A stretch of 64,000 bases of DNA from Neurospora tetraspora. Taxonomy: Eukaryota; Ascomycota; Sordariomycetes; Sordariales; Sordariaceae. The translations under genes and the position numbers were made by a program. Location: assembly GCF_033439725.1 (NCBI RefSeq), contig NW_026944388.1:868001-932000 (forward strand). Direction: 5' to 3'. Of the stretch, positions 36,430-47,900 are shown piece by piece; position 1 is the stretch's first letter; every line of letters begins with the position of its first letter. The notes under the pieces are model-generated. The model saw only the letters and a list, made by a program, of their open reading frames with translations, did no database searches and was not told the DNA's origin.

Positions 36430-38143
36430 CTGGCGGCGCCGGCGTTACTATTATTACTATTATAATTACGGTTATTATAGCGGTTCCTATTCTTCTTAAT
36501 ATAGGGGATATTAGTATTAATACTATTACAATAAATAGTTTAGTAATCCTCTTTATTATAGCGCTTATAAAGGTTATTTTAGAAGCGGTAATCGAAAATA
36601 GCTTTATCGATTATTTTAGCTAGCAAAATATTAAAAACGGTTATAGCGTCGATATTTATAGTATTATTACTTTAAATAGTAATATGTTCGGCGGTAGAAG
36701 TATTACTTCTATTTCTTCCTTTATTATTAGAATTATATTTATAGAAGGGGGTAGTGTTTTGGTTGTACTAATTATAGTTTTCGAAATTAGTACCGAATTT
36801 ACAGTAAAGGGTAAGTTATTTTTCGTAAGCGTTGAGAGTAAGAAGGTCTTATTAGTACGCGATCGTATTACGGATATTGTTAATAACTTTTATTTTTAGA
36901 TAATAGGTTTTTATAATGTTATTTAAATTATATTAATCGATTAGGATAGTAAATTTATTCTTGAAATTAAATTATTTCTATCCTTTACGTATCTTTAAAT
37001 TTTCGAACTTACAATGCGATTTTAAAATTAAATTTATATAGTCGTACTTAATATTTAAGTAAGCGAGAAGATCCTTGTCAATCTTCTATTTCCTTTTATT
37101 TGTATTGGCTCCCTTTAATAATAGTATATTATAGGAGAATAAGGCGTAAAAAGCGGTGTTACTGAGGTATTATATAATTTGAATAAATTTGAAGCGTTCG
37201 TCGGTATTAAAATATTATAAGTCTTAGAATTAGTAGAATTCGATTTTAATATATTAAGCGCGATAGGATTTAATACATTTAATTATAATACTACCTTCGC
37301 CAGTAAAGGCCTTGGGGTTTTTACTAATTTTCGATTTAGGAGCGGTAGTAGCAGCAAATATATTATTATTATTATTAAATAAAGGGATAAATCCGGGGGG
37401 GACGACTTTTAAATAAATAACATTTTTGAAGTTTTTAATAGTATTATTCTTTTCTTTAATTTTAAAAATAATGTTTTTTTAAATTTATTATACGTTTTAT
37501 TAGTTTTGTTAAGGGAAGTATTAATATTAATAAAATTGTTCTAAGTGATTGTAAATTGGTTTTTCAAAATAGGTAATTTTGTCGTTAAAATTGATAATTG
37601 TAGCGTCTTTATTAATAAGCGCGTCCTCCGCGGCGGTGGTAAAATTGTTGGCTTTAATTATATTTTTATGAATAAATTGGATAAGCGTGATAATAATATA
37701 AGGGAAGGCGGCGTAGTTAGTAAATTATAAGGCGAAGTCGAAAACGGATTGTTCGATTGGATTATTTAGGTTTAGGTAATTATTGAGGGCTTCGGTAATA
37801 TTTTCGAATAATTATTTATAAGCGGGGTCGATAATTGAGCCGATAGTAGAAATTGTAACGTCGGTATTAATAATAAATAATATTAATTAATTTAATTAAT
37901 ATAGAAAGGGAAGGCTACCTTATAATTTAAAGAGCGGTACGCTATTTTATAGGCGTTTTGGGCGAATTATAGTACAATTATAGTATTAGGAATTATAGTA
38001 CGATTATAATATTTATTAGATTCGAAGTTGGATTTTTATTGCGGTACGACGTTCGCGGGTACGTCGGAGAATTTTATAATAGCAGCGATTAGTTAATTTG
38101 AATAAGGTTATACGCTCGTAGTATAATAATAGGTATAATTAAT
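36430..38143 (-). pseudogene. Gag region of element A (right of the B insertion)
   Basis: Minus-strand translation at about 36578-36530 gives LYKRYNKEDY, the C-x2-C-x4-H pattern of a zinc knuckle after Cys-to-Tyr and His-to-Tyr changes. The remaining 1.5 kb up to the LTR would encode the rest of gag. Stops break it everywhere, and two short plus-strand open frames here (36684-36899 and 37545-37730) are not genes. Confidence 0.6.
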
Positions 38144-38393
38144 TATTACGGAGTAAGGCGGCGGTTAGGGGGTAGGTTAGATATATGTAATTATATGAGG
38201 AGAGGAAGAGGGAGAAGTATATAGAGGTTTAGTGATATAAGGTAGGGCTGAACTATATCTAGAGCCAGACCTGCACGTACATATGTACGTAATATACTAT
38301 TGGCTAATAGCGGTAATGGTATAGCACGAGGCTCGACTACCCATGGCGGGAGCCGTGCATGTGTAAGGCACAGTTATAAGTAGTCTTGTGACA
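38144..38393 (-). repeat. LTR of element A, right copy (5' LTR in element sense)
   Basis: In minus-strand sense it starts TGTCACAAGACTAC and ends GTAATA. It is 250 bases, equal to the left copy, and keeps more CpA dinucleotides at its outer end than any other part of the nest, so it is closer to the original sequence. The ATTGG target duplicate follows at 38394-38398. Confidence 0.88.
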
Positions 38394-38398
38394 ATTGG

Positions 38399-40030
38399 TA
38401 CTTTTCATCGGTTTTGGTCTTATACGCGACTTATAATTTAGAGGTATAACCCAAGGGTGGAGGAAGGAGATAGATGTAAATAAGAGGGTATAAGAAAGAA
38501 AAATAATAAAAGAAATAATCTGACTTACCGTCTCTGATCTTTCTTCGATTAGCATTTAACGTGCCCTTGAATATTAACTTCGCTAGTAACCGCTAAACCC
38601 TATTTACAAAAATATATAGAATTAGGATAGCTTGCCATTTACTCTAGCCGCTTCTATCAGTCTTGCCCGTAACGGTATCGTTACTTTTAATATCGTATGT
38701 AGCGCTATTAAAAAGTTCGAAAGGTACGAGGGTTTCGTCGAAGTTGATAATAAAATTTTTAGTTACTTAATTAAAAGAAAGGAAGTTAATTAACAGAAGG
38801 TTAAATAGTAGGGTAAGCTAAATATGAAATACTTATTCTACGCGGGGTAGGCGGGCTATAAATTAACCGGTTAATATTTAATTATATAGGGACGGTAGTA
38901 TTTTTGCGTACAAATTTGAGAAAATTAATTATTAGACGAAGGTAGTCTTCTAGTAATTTTAATAATTGCCGTATAATTTGACGAAGCGAAATATTATAGC
39001 GGCGTATAAACCCCTTAAACTAACTAATCGAAAATAAAATTCCGTAGGTAGTAGCCTAGTAGTTTAATAAAAGTTATATTTAGCCGACCTCTTAAATTAG
39101 CTGAAGCGTATAAATTTGCCCGCCTTCCATTTAACGAGAAAAGTAATAAAAACTAACCCTTTAACTTCTAGATACTTTGGCTGGAAGGGATGCGTAGTAC
39201 TAAAGATTATTTAATTCTTATAAGTCTACTAATATTAAATAACCGTATATAAAATCTTGAAATAGATTATAACTTTATAGTAAAAAGGCCAACGTTTACT
39301 TAGTAAGGGTAACTATTCCTCCCTATTAATAATAATATTAAATTCGGGATAAGAAAGTTATCGAATACGGGGCTTATATCTAAGGGTATTTTCTTTATCG
39401 ATGAAATAAAAAAGAGGGTAATTAAAGATAGGAATTTTGATATTACGGGTATAATTGCGTTCGACCTTCTTTTTAAGGGGTAAATAACTATAAATTCTAT
39501 TATAGTATCGATAATGGAGGGGTTTAATTTTAGGGCCGGGGTTTGACCGATAGGTAACGCTATTATAAAATTGTCGGAGTAGGTCGTTAAAATTATTAGA
39601 GGAGAAAAATATATTTAAAGAAGAAGACGAAGAATAAAATGAATTTAATAGTATTTTATCGACTTGTAAAACTTGGGTTTCTAGAGGGGTAGAGAGGGGA
39701 GTTATACGATAAGAAGCTATAGTTAAATAAATAAAATGAAGTAGGGTAGTAATAATATAAGAGATCTAAAATGAAATTCACTTTAAGGTCAGTCGGGTTT
39801 TTAATATTAAACCCGCAATAGGAATTTTAATAGTAGTAAGCTTAAATACGTCGCTAAACTTAATGAATACGTCGCTAGACCCGATGCTTACTTCTTTAAT
39901 GAAAGATTATATCGCGATCGATAATCTTAGTATTGTTTAATTAATTCTATTAATTTTAATAATTTTAGGGTACGAGTTAGAATCGAGAAAGGTAGTTATT
40001 TGAGGAAGGAGGAAGGAGGTGGGGTGGCTA
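38399..40030 (-). pseudogene. DNA transposon C, N-terminal transposase half (RIP-mutated)
   Basis: The minus strand encodes the proximal half of the same DDE transposase whose C-terminal half is at 22560-24258. At about 38770-38690 the translation reads NFIINFDETLVPFE and SATYDIKSND, carrying the first catalytic Asp; KTDRSG and LIFKGT follow. Upstream (about 39300-38880) a helix-rich basic region with many stops is probably the DNA-binding part. The right edge is placed where AT-rich RIP-type sequence gives way to normal sequence near 40030. Confidence 0.72.
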
Positions 40031-42795
40031 GGCGAAATTCTGTAAGATTATTGGCGCGGGGAACACAGCTGGCATGGGTTACCTATAGTCGGCTGGCGGG
40101 GCTGGCAAGGGGGTGGCAAGGGTAAACCAGCTGGCTGGCACTCGCTTACATACCCAGATATAGTAAGGTGGCCCGCTACACCTGTGAGCAAAATCAAATC
40201 CTCTTGAGAATTACCGGTAATCCTGTCCGCTATGGGGAACAACCACATAAGCTCCAATTTCCTCATGAGGAGGGGCCGCTGTTGCATTAGATTTTACAGT
40301 GTAAGAACTGCTGGTACATGCCCGGGGCCAAGGACCGCGGTACCTATGCGTGTGACTTCTCCAACTTTGAAGCCTTTGGCAGGCTTTGCACCATTCAGGC
40401 AACTCCTGGCAGGTTTGGTCAAAAGGTTACCCGCCTTCATCACCATAATATTAGCTAACTCGTACAGGACAATTGGCGGCTGCTATCGTGATGTGCGGCG
40501 TAAGTGGAATGGAGTGGAATGCGAGAATGGATAGGGCATAGCGGCCTTGTTTGGGGCTTCTTCCATGTCAGGTTTTCCATATCCTGTTGGGTTCCGTTCC
40601 CATATCTCCTTGTCTGTCTGTATACCTACCTACTCAGGTAAAGGTAAGTAGAGACTTGTAGATGTATTCCATGTATCCATCCCCATGTCGAGAATCAGGT
40701 ATTTATCGGCCATCCCTGACTCCCTTTTGCTCCTGCCCTCTCTCTTGATCTCTTACACGGCTCTGCTTCTTTCTTTGTTTGGTTCTGTCACGCTACACCA
40801 CCCTTCTTCTATCGTGCCCGGTTTCCCATTTTTCTGCCTGGAAGCTTTCTTAGTTTCCCTCCCGAGCCACGCACTCTTGACTTCTCTTTGGTCTTAACCA
40901 GGAGCTGGTCACAAAGGGGTCGACGACGGGACCTTGGAGACACAAATAGGACTCTTAAGACTCTTGGCCAAAACCGTAACCTCCAGCTTGACCTCGCTTT
41001 GGCTCTCTCAGCTGCCCTTTCGTGTCCCGGATTCTGCTGGTCCTCGTTCATCATCTGTTTCCTAATCGTCACATAGAAGAGGCCGTGCCTACCTACCTCT
41101 ATTCTACGACCTCAACAAAGCACCCACCAACGCGACCTCGAGTGACAAACGAACCCAACTCGACACCTGCCATCTGCCACACCTCCCGCCTTACCTGCAG
41201 CAGTGTGGTCTGAACATCTATTACTCAGCCTGGCAGGATAATCAGTTGTATTAATCCGGCTGCTGAGTGTACATCGGACATGTCAGCCCCTTGTGTTTAA
41301 AAGCCGCCATTCCCTCTCTCGCTCAACCGTTAGTATTTGCTATTGTCATCTCTGCCATAGCTTCCAATCTTGCCCCGTCACGATCAGCCGAGCACTTTTG
41401 CCTCAGGCTCTCTGCGGTCTGCAGTTTGCAGTCTGCTGTGGCAGCTGGGTGGCCAAGCAGGAGCGCTCCAACTTTTTTCTCATTTGGAATTCTTCCATTG
41501 TTCATTCTGTCTCCCTCTTTCACCTTCCTTCCATTGTCTCTGCACCTTAAGACGGCCTGCTCAGGAACAGGAACAAGGAATCGGCACCGACAAAACTCGC
41601 ATGATCAAACCATCCCATTAATACCCATATCTTCACCATGATTGCCGTCCGCCAATTACAACAGTCCAGGTCTGCCACGCTTCCCGAGTTCTACTAACCA
41701 CCGCCTACCTATCCGACGATTTCATACGACAAGGCGCCAACATCAACAGCCTTCACTTTCTTGCGTCGTTGACCATTGACTGGAAAAGAAACGACGGGAG
41801 AGAAACAAACGACCGAACGAATCCGAACCAGGTCTGAAAACCTTGAAACCCTATTTTACCACGGCGAGCTACGTAACGACGTATTTGGGGTACCTTTCGC
41901 TGCGTACCTTTGCCTCTGGCTCCACTCTGTCACGCAGCACCGGGCCACAGTCCACTTCATTTGGCTGGGCTCCATCAGGTCCATTCACCTCACCCGCCAT
42001 CTCCACCGATTTAACTGGGCAGTCATTCGCCAGACCAGCACTTACCTAACTCTAACCCACTCGAGTTGGCACCTACACCCGTACCACAACCAGAAGTGGA
42101 AGAGAGGGAAAAAAACCAAGCGCACACACTTTGCGAACACCCGTTGTTGCCCGCACTGCGACTGGCTCCTCCACGAAGCAGGCAAAGAAGCAGCAACCAA
42201 GCACAGGTGCAGGTGGAAGAATCCACTGGCGCGCAGCCCGCACGGCACTCGCTCTCGATTTCTCCGCTCCGCTCAATCGGATTCGGCCTCTTGATTTTTT
42301 CTCAACTTTTTGGGGGTTGCCAGCCGTGCCAGCCCTATCGCGGCTTATAAAGGGGATTGAGTCCTTCTCGCAATCCAAACAGAGGTTCATCGCCTCGACA
42401 ATACCCTGCCGTTTTGAAGGCCTAAAGGGTCCAAGTCCGGGCTTCCGCCCACTCATTCAAGGCGCGCAAGCCGCCACCATCGCTGTTCCCTGCATAAGCG
42501 CAGTGGAAGACCTCCCCCCAGACGACGACCCAAGCCAACCTACCTACCCGTTAACTGACCCAAGACTTTCGACGATCGCCCGTGTTGTCGCTTGCTGCAC
42601 CGCTTGCCCAGCGACTACCACCATCGGCCTCGCTTGACCGCCGTACGCTATTCCCAGTTCCGGCAGTCAGAGCAGCTACAAACAGCGCCCAGCCGCCGCC
42701 CAGCGCGAAAAAAAACAGCCACAAGAACACTGGCCCTCCCCCCAATCACACCCACCGAGCGACCCGAAACCCGTCCCCCTCGGAAATCCGCAACC
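40031..42795. promoter_or_regulatory. Upstream region and probable long leader of the HAL-type kinase
   Basis: Normal composition returns abruptly at about 40030. A patch rich in GCTGGC and GGCAAGG motifs stands at 40070-40140. From about 40680 to 42795 the plus strand is pyrimidine-rich, the usual look of a fungal promoter and leader, and it holds several upstream open frames (up to 172 codons, for example 41776-42294 and 42131-42637). None shows a domain; they overlap each other and are considered non-coding or short upstream frames. Confidence 0.5.
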
Positions 42796-44351
42796 ATGGC
42801 GAGCAGCACCTCAGACGCCAAGTCTGCGTCTTCGCAGCGCACTTCCCCTTCGCAGACCTCGTCCATCAAGTCCTTCGACCTTTCCTCGAGATCCCCGCAT
42901 CTTGCTGCCCAGAACGGCCAGCTCGTTCCGACCGGCTCTGCCGAGCAATTGCCAAAGCCTGCCGAAAAGGCTTCCGTCAAGGACCGCCTGACTCGCATGT
43001 TCTCGACAAAAGAATCTGGTCGCGTTACTGCAGATGCAGCTGTCTCAAGAAACACCACCCCGGGTAACAGCAGCACAGCTCCATCCCCGCCGCCCTCGTC
43101 GAGCTCGAAACCTGCCCCTCCGCAGCGCAAGATGTCTATAACCGATGCCAAAGCCAGGACGAACGGCAATGCGCCGCCTTCACGCTTCGTCGTCATCCCC
43201 GAGGCCCAGGGCGGTCACGAGCACCACCTGAAATCAAGTCGCCGCCAGGAGAAGCTAACCGATATGATCAAGGGCTTCCTCGGCAGGAAGATTGAACAGC
43301 CAGTCCCCGAAAACGATCTGTCTTTGGTTTCCAGCTGGGTCGACACTCTCAAGCAAGAAAAGGATGGTCTTGCCTCCTCGGCAGATAAGAAGGGCGTAAC
43401 CACTCCGCCTACCACTCTGGTCGAAAAGTACGGCAAATGCCAGGAGATCATCGGCCGCGGTGCCTTTGGTATCGTGAGGATCTCGCACAAGAAACTGGAG
43501 AATGGTCTCGGAGAGAAGCTTTTTGCCGTCAAGGAGTTCCGCCGCAGACCCGAGGAAACAGAAAAGAAGTATAGCAAACGCTTGACCGCCGAGTTCTGCA
43601 TCTCCTCCTCCCTCAGACATCCCAACGTGATTCACACCCTTGACCTTATTAAGGACGCTAAGGGAGATTTCTGCGAGGTGATGGAATTCTGCGCTGGAGG
43701 CGATCTTTATACCCTTGTCCTTGCCGCCGGAAAACTCGAGGTTCAGGAGGCGGACTGCTTCTTCAAGCAAATGATGCGTGGCGTCGAGTACATGCATGAG
43801 ATGGGTGTTGCTCATCGTGATCTGAAGCCTGAGAACCTTCTCCTCACCACCCACGGTGCCCTTAAGATCACTGACTTTGGCAATGGCGAATGCTTTCGTA
43901 TGGCTTGGGAGAACGACGCGCATATGGTTTCCGGTCTGTGTGGTTCCGCCCCGTACATTGCTCCCGAGGAGTATATCGACCAAGAGTTCGATGCTCGTGC
44001 CGTCGATGTCTGGGCTTGCGGTGTCATTTACATGGCCATGAGGACCGGTCGCCATTTGTGGAGGGTGGCTAAGAAGGACGACGATGAGTTCTATGCCAGG
44101 TACCTAGAAGGTCGTCGGGACGAGGAGGGCTACGGACCGATCGAGTCGTTACACCGGGTAAGTTGAATTACGGCACCTCAGATGAAGCACTGTCGCAAAA
44201 CTGACCGTCATCAATCCAGGCTCGTTGCAGGAACGTCATCTACTCGATACTGGACCCGAACCCGTCCCGTAGAATCACGGCGTCCCAAGTTCTCAAGTCC
44301 GAATGGGGCCGTGAGATAAAACTCTGCAAGGCCGGAGAGGAGGGCCTTTAA
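42796..44351 (+). CDS. HAL/Sat4-type serine/threonine protein kinase
   Basis: Member of the fungal Hal4/Sat4-Hal5/Npr1 kinase family, which stabilises potassium and nutrient transporters at the plasma membrane. Two exons: 42796-44157 and 44220-44351 (donor GTAAGT, acceptor TCCAG), giving 497 residues. About 210 disordered Ser/Pro-rich residues precede the kinase domain (about 212-490): glycine loop GRGAFGIV, catalytic Lys in FAVKEF, HRDLKPENLL, DFG in KITDFGNGE, then SGLCGSAPYIAPEEY. The motif DVWACGVIYMAM and the end block VIYSILDPNPSRRITASQVL complete the domain. The glycine-bearing DFGNGE and the CGSxPYIAPE segment are typical for the HAL subfamily. The start at 42796 has a good context (CAACCATGGCG); an in-frame ATG at 42592 would add 68 basic residues and is less likely. 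Potassium homeostasis as its role is inferred from the family. Confidence 0.92.
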
Positions 44352-46176
44352 CAAAACTCCGTCAGGCGGGCCCATAGTTGATGTTCTAGACCCACCTCGG
44401 GAACTCGCAAGGGCATCACATCACCGTCTGGCGGGATTGCGCGCATGATTTCGTATGGAGATTTAGGGCTATTCATTTCTCATAGGAATGAGAAAAAACG
44501 TTTACCCTTGAATTTTCGAGCGAAACGATGCTAGGATCGCCATCTTGACCTAGCACAGCGACGACAGTCACCTACTTACATACCACAACCCCCCCAAGCC
44601 TCTCGTTGTTTGTACTTATGGTAAGAGAGGCAGGAGATGGGGGGATGATAGGAAGGATAGGAGCAGCCGAAGGATGGGAATGATCCGGATGGATGGACGG
44701 ATGGGATGGGTGGGCGGCAGAGATCTCAGGGAATGACATCATGCCTCGTTTCGCGTTTGGCCAGCATAGGAGTTTGGAGCACTCATGCATTTTCAGTTCG
44801 GGCCAGGGGCTCGCCGTAACTGATTTAACTACCCTTTTCGACCCTCGTTATTGTTTTTTTATCACCGCTTTGTGTGTGCGTCTTTTCTTCTGACCAGACC
44901 ACCGCAAGTTATCATGGGCGGATGGAGGGGCCTCTTTCGCTTTTCCCAAGTATAGCATCATACTGGAACCAGAATTTCGACTGGTGGCCTCCTCTTTTTT
45001 ACATCACATATCACTTTCTTCGTTGCACATAAGTCATCTTAATCCTTTTGTTCTGCTTGCGTGCTAGCGCGTGTAATGCTTGCCAGTCGGTATATTTTTA
45101 TGCAGCCACTGGCCTTTTGAAGCGAAAGAAAGGGTTGACGAGATCGGCGGGAGAGATAGATTTCGCAGGGTGTTTGGATGTTTCCTGTTTTGATGATTAT
45201 AGATGCTCAGAGAGTTGCTCAATGCCAACTCGTGATGGGGTTGTTGGCAAGGGTTCCGGAACTGGCATATCGAAGACAAGAAAGAGTCAATGACCTGGGA
45301 GTGAGATTCGGACTGGACAGATTCAGGGGCATAAAAGAAGAAGAAAACACCAAAAGGGACACCACGGAGGTTAGAGAAGGTAGACCACATGCAGGGGAAA
45401 AACCAAATAACATGACCCATTTACAATTCGAAATGGACAACCAACAGTTTCACTATCTCCTCACAGCGGAAATGAAAGTCAAGGAAAACAAAATATTTTG
45501 CTTGTTTCTCGGGTCCTTCCGCTGACAGTCCCGTATCCGTATGCGAAAAGGGGTCAGTCAGGTCAGGGGTAAACATTGTGCGGTCTGGTTTCAGTCGACG
45601 GTTACCAAATCATATCTATCCATTGTCGAGACAAATACGAAGACCAAGACCACCTATTCTGGGAAATTCTGGGAAATCTTCAAGAGGCCAAGGGCCAAGG
45701 CTTCTGGAAATCCCATTGCATCCGGAGCTGGGATTCATTCTCAGGGAAGGGAAGGGAGTCAGGGGCAATATCACAAAGTGCACAAAGCTAGTGGTTGACC
45801 AGGGGATGGATGTTGAATGTGCATGGGGCGGACAAGCCGGGGACATCGGATGGCAGCGATGTCGACACTGGATAACCGACGGAAAGGTTACGATACAATA
45901 TGGGTAATTTACGGTGTATGTTACGGGGAATTACCGGTTCAGAGTGGGTGGTGCTTGGCGGATGGGGTCTTGGCGGTGGTACCTTACCGTTTGAGATCAA
46001 GTAGAGCACAGTTGACGGCGGAGGGATGACGGATTGAAATCCCGGGACTGTGACGGCTTACACGACTTTACGAATTCCTCAACCGGCTTGAACTTAGTCT
46101 ATTCCATCGAACTCATATTTTCGCAAAAAACTCCCACCACTTGCTGAACTGAACGACAGTCAGCTTCAATGCCACG
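44352..46176. other. Spacer between HAL-type kinase and htd2
   Basis: It contains the kinase 3' end and the htd2 promoter. Open frames up to 140 codons on both strands carry no recognised domain. No repeats or RNA genes could be identified. Confidence 0.55.
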
Positions 46177-47739
46177 ATGAGGCTCTTCACCCCCACCACA
46201 AGAACCACAGTGACCAGAACTATCACAACGAGGAGGTTCCTCACCCACCGCGTCCTCTCTGCAACCCGCACTACAACAACAATAACAACAAATCACCATG
46301 GGAGTCACATAAGAGCCTATTCCTCGGAAAAGGGCACTACTCCCCCATCACCTCTTTCTTCCCACCAGTCTCAATCCCAGTCCCAGTCCCAATCCTCCAC
46401 ATTCAACCCCGAAACCTACCTCCAAACCGCCACCACAACCCTCTCCCTCATCCCACCCAAACTCATCCCCGACACCCTCCACCCCACCCAGTCCCATCTG
46501 CTCTCTCTCGCTTTATCTTCTCACTTGCCGAGCATTTGTCTACCTCCGGGCTTCAACTCTTCTTCCCCATCCTCCTCCACTCCCATCTTTCCATGGCCCA
46601 CCAACCAGGAGGAGGAGTATAACCAGCTCCAGCTACCGCCGGGCTATCACCTAATCTACTACCCCCTCCAAACCCCTCCCCACTTGCTCTTCCCCGACGG
46701 GACCGACGCCGATCATTGCCCTGGAAGCCCCTTTACGAGGAGGATGTGGGCAGGCGGGAGGATTGAGTTTGGTAAGGGATCAGGGGAGAGGTTCAAGGTG
46801 GATGGGAGGAAGACGATTTGCGTTGAGACGTTGGGGGAGCCCGTGCTACAGGTGGGAAAGGATGGAAAGGAGGAAGAGCAGAGGGTGTGGGTGGATGTTT
46901 GGAGGCGGTATTTTACTTTTCCTCCTGAGGAGGGGATGGGGAGGGGGGAGATGGAAAGGGTGGTGGAGGGTGTTGTCGACGATCTCCAGAATGAAGCGGC
47001 GGGAGCGCAAGACGGGGGCAGTGAGACGGCAAAGGGATCGAAAGGAGTAATCTCAGAACTCCGCCGTCTAGTCTTCCTCCGCGAGCGCGAACCCTCCCCA
47101 AACCACCAAAACCAAACCCAACAAAAACTCGAACCAGCTCCAGCAAGGGTGATCCGCGTCCCCCACCAACCCGATTTCTTCTTCAAAATGACGCCGGACG
47201 CCACTTTGCTCTTCCAGTTCTCCGCGCTAACCTTCAACGCGCACGCCATCCACTTGAACCCGCTGTACGCGAGAGAGGTGGAGGGGTATAAAGAGCGGTT
47301 GATGCATGGGCCGTTGACGTTGGTGGTTATGTTGAGGGGTGTGGAGGGGTTTTTGAGGGGTGGTACTTCTGGGGCTGGTGCTGGTTCGACGATGACGGCG
47401 GCGGCGGCGGACTCCGCTGGGACCCAGATCTCCGAGGCGATAAGGGAGAGGTTGTTTGTCGTCCCGGGGGATGAACCAGAGGACGACGGGAAGAAGAAGA
47501 AAAAGCAGTGGGAGATCGCAAACATAGAATACAAAAACCTTCGACCGCTGTTTGTAGGTGAGGAGATGAAGGTTTGTATCAGGTTGTTACCTAACAAGGA
47601 GAAGAAGAGCGACGGCGACGGCGATAGGGCGGGCTTGAGTGGCTTGGACGGTGGACGCAGGGAGAGGGTTGATGTGTGGATTGAGGCGCCGGATGGGGGG
47701 TTGGCTGTTAAGGGGACTGTTGGTGTTGAGTGGAGGTAG
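46177..47739 (+). CDS. htd2: 3-hydroxyacyl-thioester dehydratase, mitochondrial FAS II (Htd2)
   Basis: Mitochondrial hot-dog-fold enzyme that removes water from 3-hydroxyacyl-ACP in type II fatty-acid synthesis, feeding lipoic acid production and respiration. It is a single exon of 520 residues. The N-terminus is Arg/Thr-rich without acidic residues for 45 positions, a clear mitochondrial presequence. The first hot-dog half includes YYPLQTPPHLLFPDGTD and FTRRMWAGGRIEF (about 165-208). The hydratase-type motif lies in the second half at about 340-385: FSALTFNAHAIHLNPLYA with the catalytic His, then EGYKERLMHGPL. ANIEYKNLRPLFVGEEM near the end is also family-typical. It is longer than yeast Htd2 (280 residues) because of low-complexity inserts rich in Ser, Gly, Ala and Lys. 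A 16-bp minisatellite starts a few bases after the stop. Confidence 0.9.
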   Translation: MRLFTPTTRTTVTRTITTRRFLTHRVLSATRTTTTITTNHHGSHIRAYSSEKGTTPPSPLSSHQSQSQSQSQSSTFNPETYLQTATTTLSLIPPKLIPDTLHPTQSHLLSLALSSHLPSICLPPGFNSSSPSSSTPIFPWPTNQEEEYNQLQLPPGYHLIYYPLQTPPHLLFPDGTDADHCPGSPFTRRMWAGGRIEFGKGSGERFKVDGRKTICVETLGEPVLQVGKDGKEEEQRVWVDVWRRYFTFPPEEGMGRGEMERVVEGVVDDLQNEAAGAQDGGSETAKGSKGVISELRRLVFLREREPSPNHQNQTQQKLEPAPARVIRVPHQPDFFFKMTPDATLLFQFSALTFNAHAIHLNPLYAREVEGYKERLMHGPLTLVVMLRGVEGFLRGGTSGAGAGSTMTAAAADSAGTQISEAIRERLFVVPGDEPEDDGKKKKKQWEIANIEYKNLRPLFVGEEMKVCIRLLPNKEKKSDGDGDRAGLSGLDGGRRERVDVWIEAPDGGLAVKGTVGVEWR

Positions 47740-47744
47740 TACGA

Positions 47745-47900
47745 AAGAGAGAGGTGAAGAGAGAGAGAGGTGAAGAGAGAGAGAGGTGAAGAGAGAGAGA
47801 GGTGAAGAGAGAGAGAGGTGAAGAGAGAGAGAGGTGAAGAGAGAGAGAGGTGAAGAGAGAGAGAGGTGAAGAGAGAGAGAGGTGAAGAGAGGTGAAGATA
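47745..47900. repeat. 16-bp GA-rich minisatellite, about ten copies, next to the htd2 stop
   Basis: The unit is GGTGAAGAGAGAGAGA, with about ten copies and a shortened last unit (47745-47900). It starts six bases beyond the htd2 stop codon and so lies in its 3' untranslated region. The strand is purine-only except for the T in each unit. Confidence 0.95.

Larger units (their letters stand above)
24264..38393 (-). mobile_element. Ty3/gypsy LTR retrotransposon A, RIP-inactivated, interrupted by B
   Basis: Bounded by two 250-bp LTRs and the ATTGG duplication. Removing element B with its target duplicate (29848-36428) leaves about 7.55 kb, the expected size for a gypsy element. On the minus strand the order is gag with zinc knuckle (about 36540), interruption by B, then reverse transcriptase (about 28010-27450), RNase H, integrase (about 26450-25850) and a tail. 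This reverse-transcriptase-before-integrase order is diagnostic of Ty3/gypsy. Every frame is broken by stops from C-to-T and G-to-A changes, and no product is expected. It inserted into transposon C. Confidence 0.9.

Noticed and set aside
36684-36899. A 71-codon open frame in the AT-rich block
   Set aside because: It lies on the opposite strand to the gag region of element A in RIP-mutated DNA; short and without a motif.
41776-42637. Overlapping plus-strand frames of 168-172 codons before the HAL-type kinase
   Set aside because: No domain or splice logic, low-complexity translation, and overlap in different frames; better explained by a pyrimidine-rich leader.
43255-44055. A 266-codon minus-strand frame
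   Set aside because: A shadow of the HAL-type kinase domain on the opposite strand.
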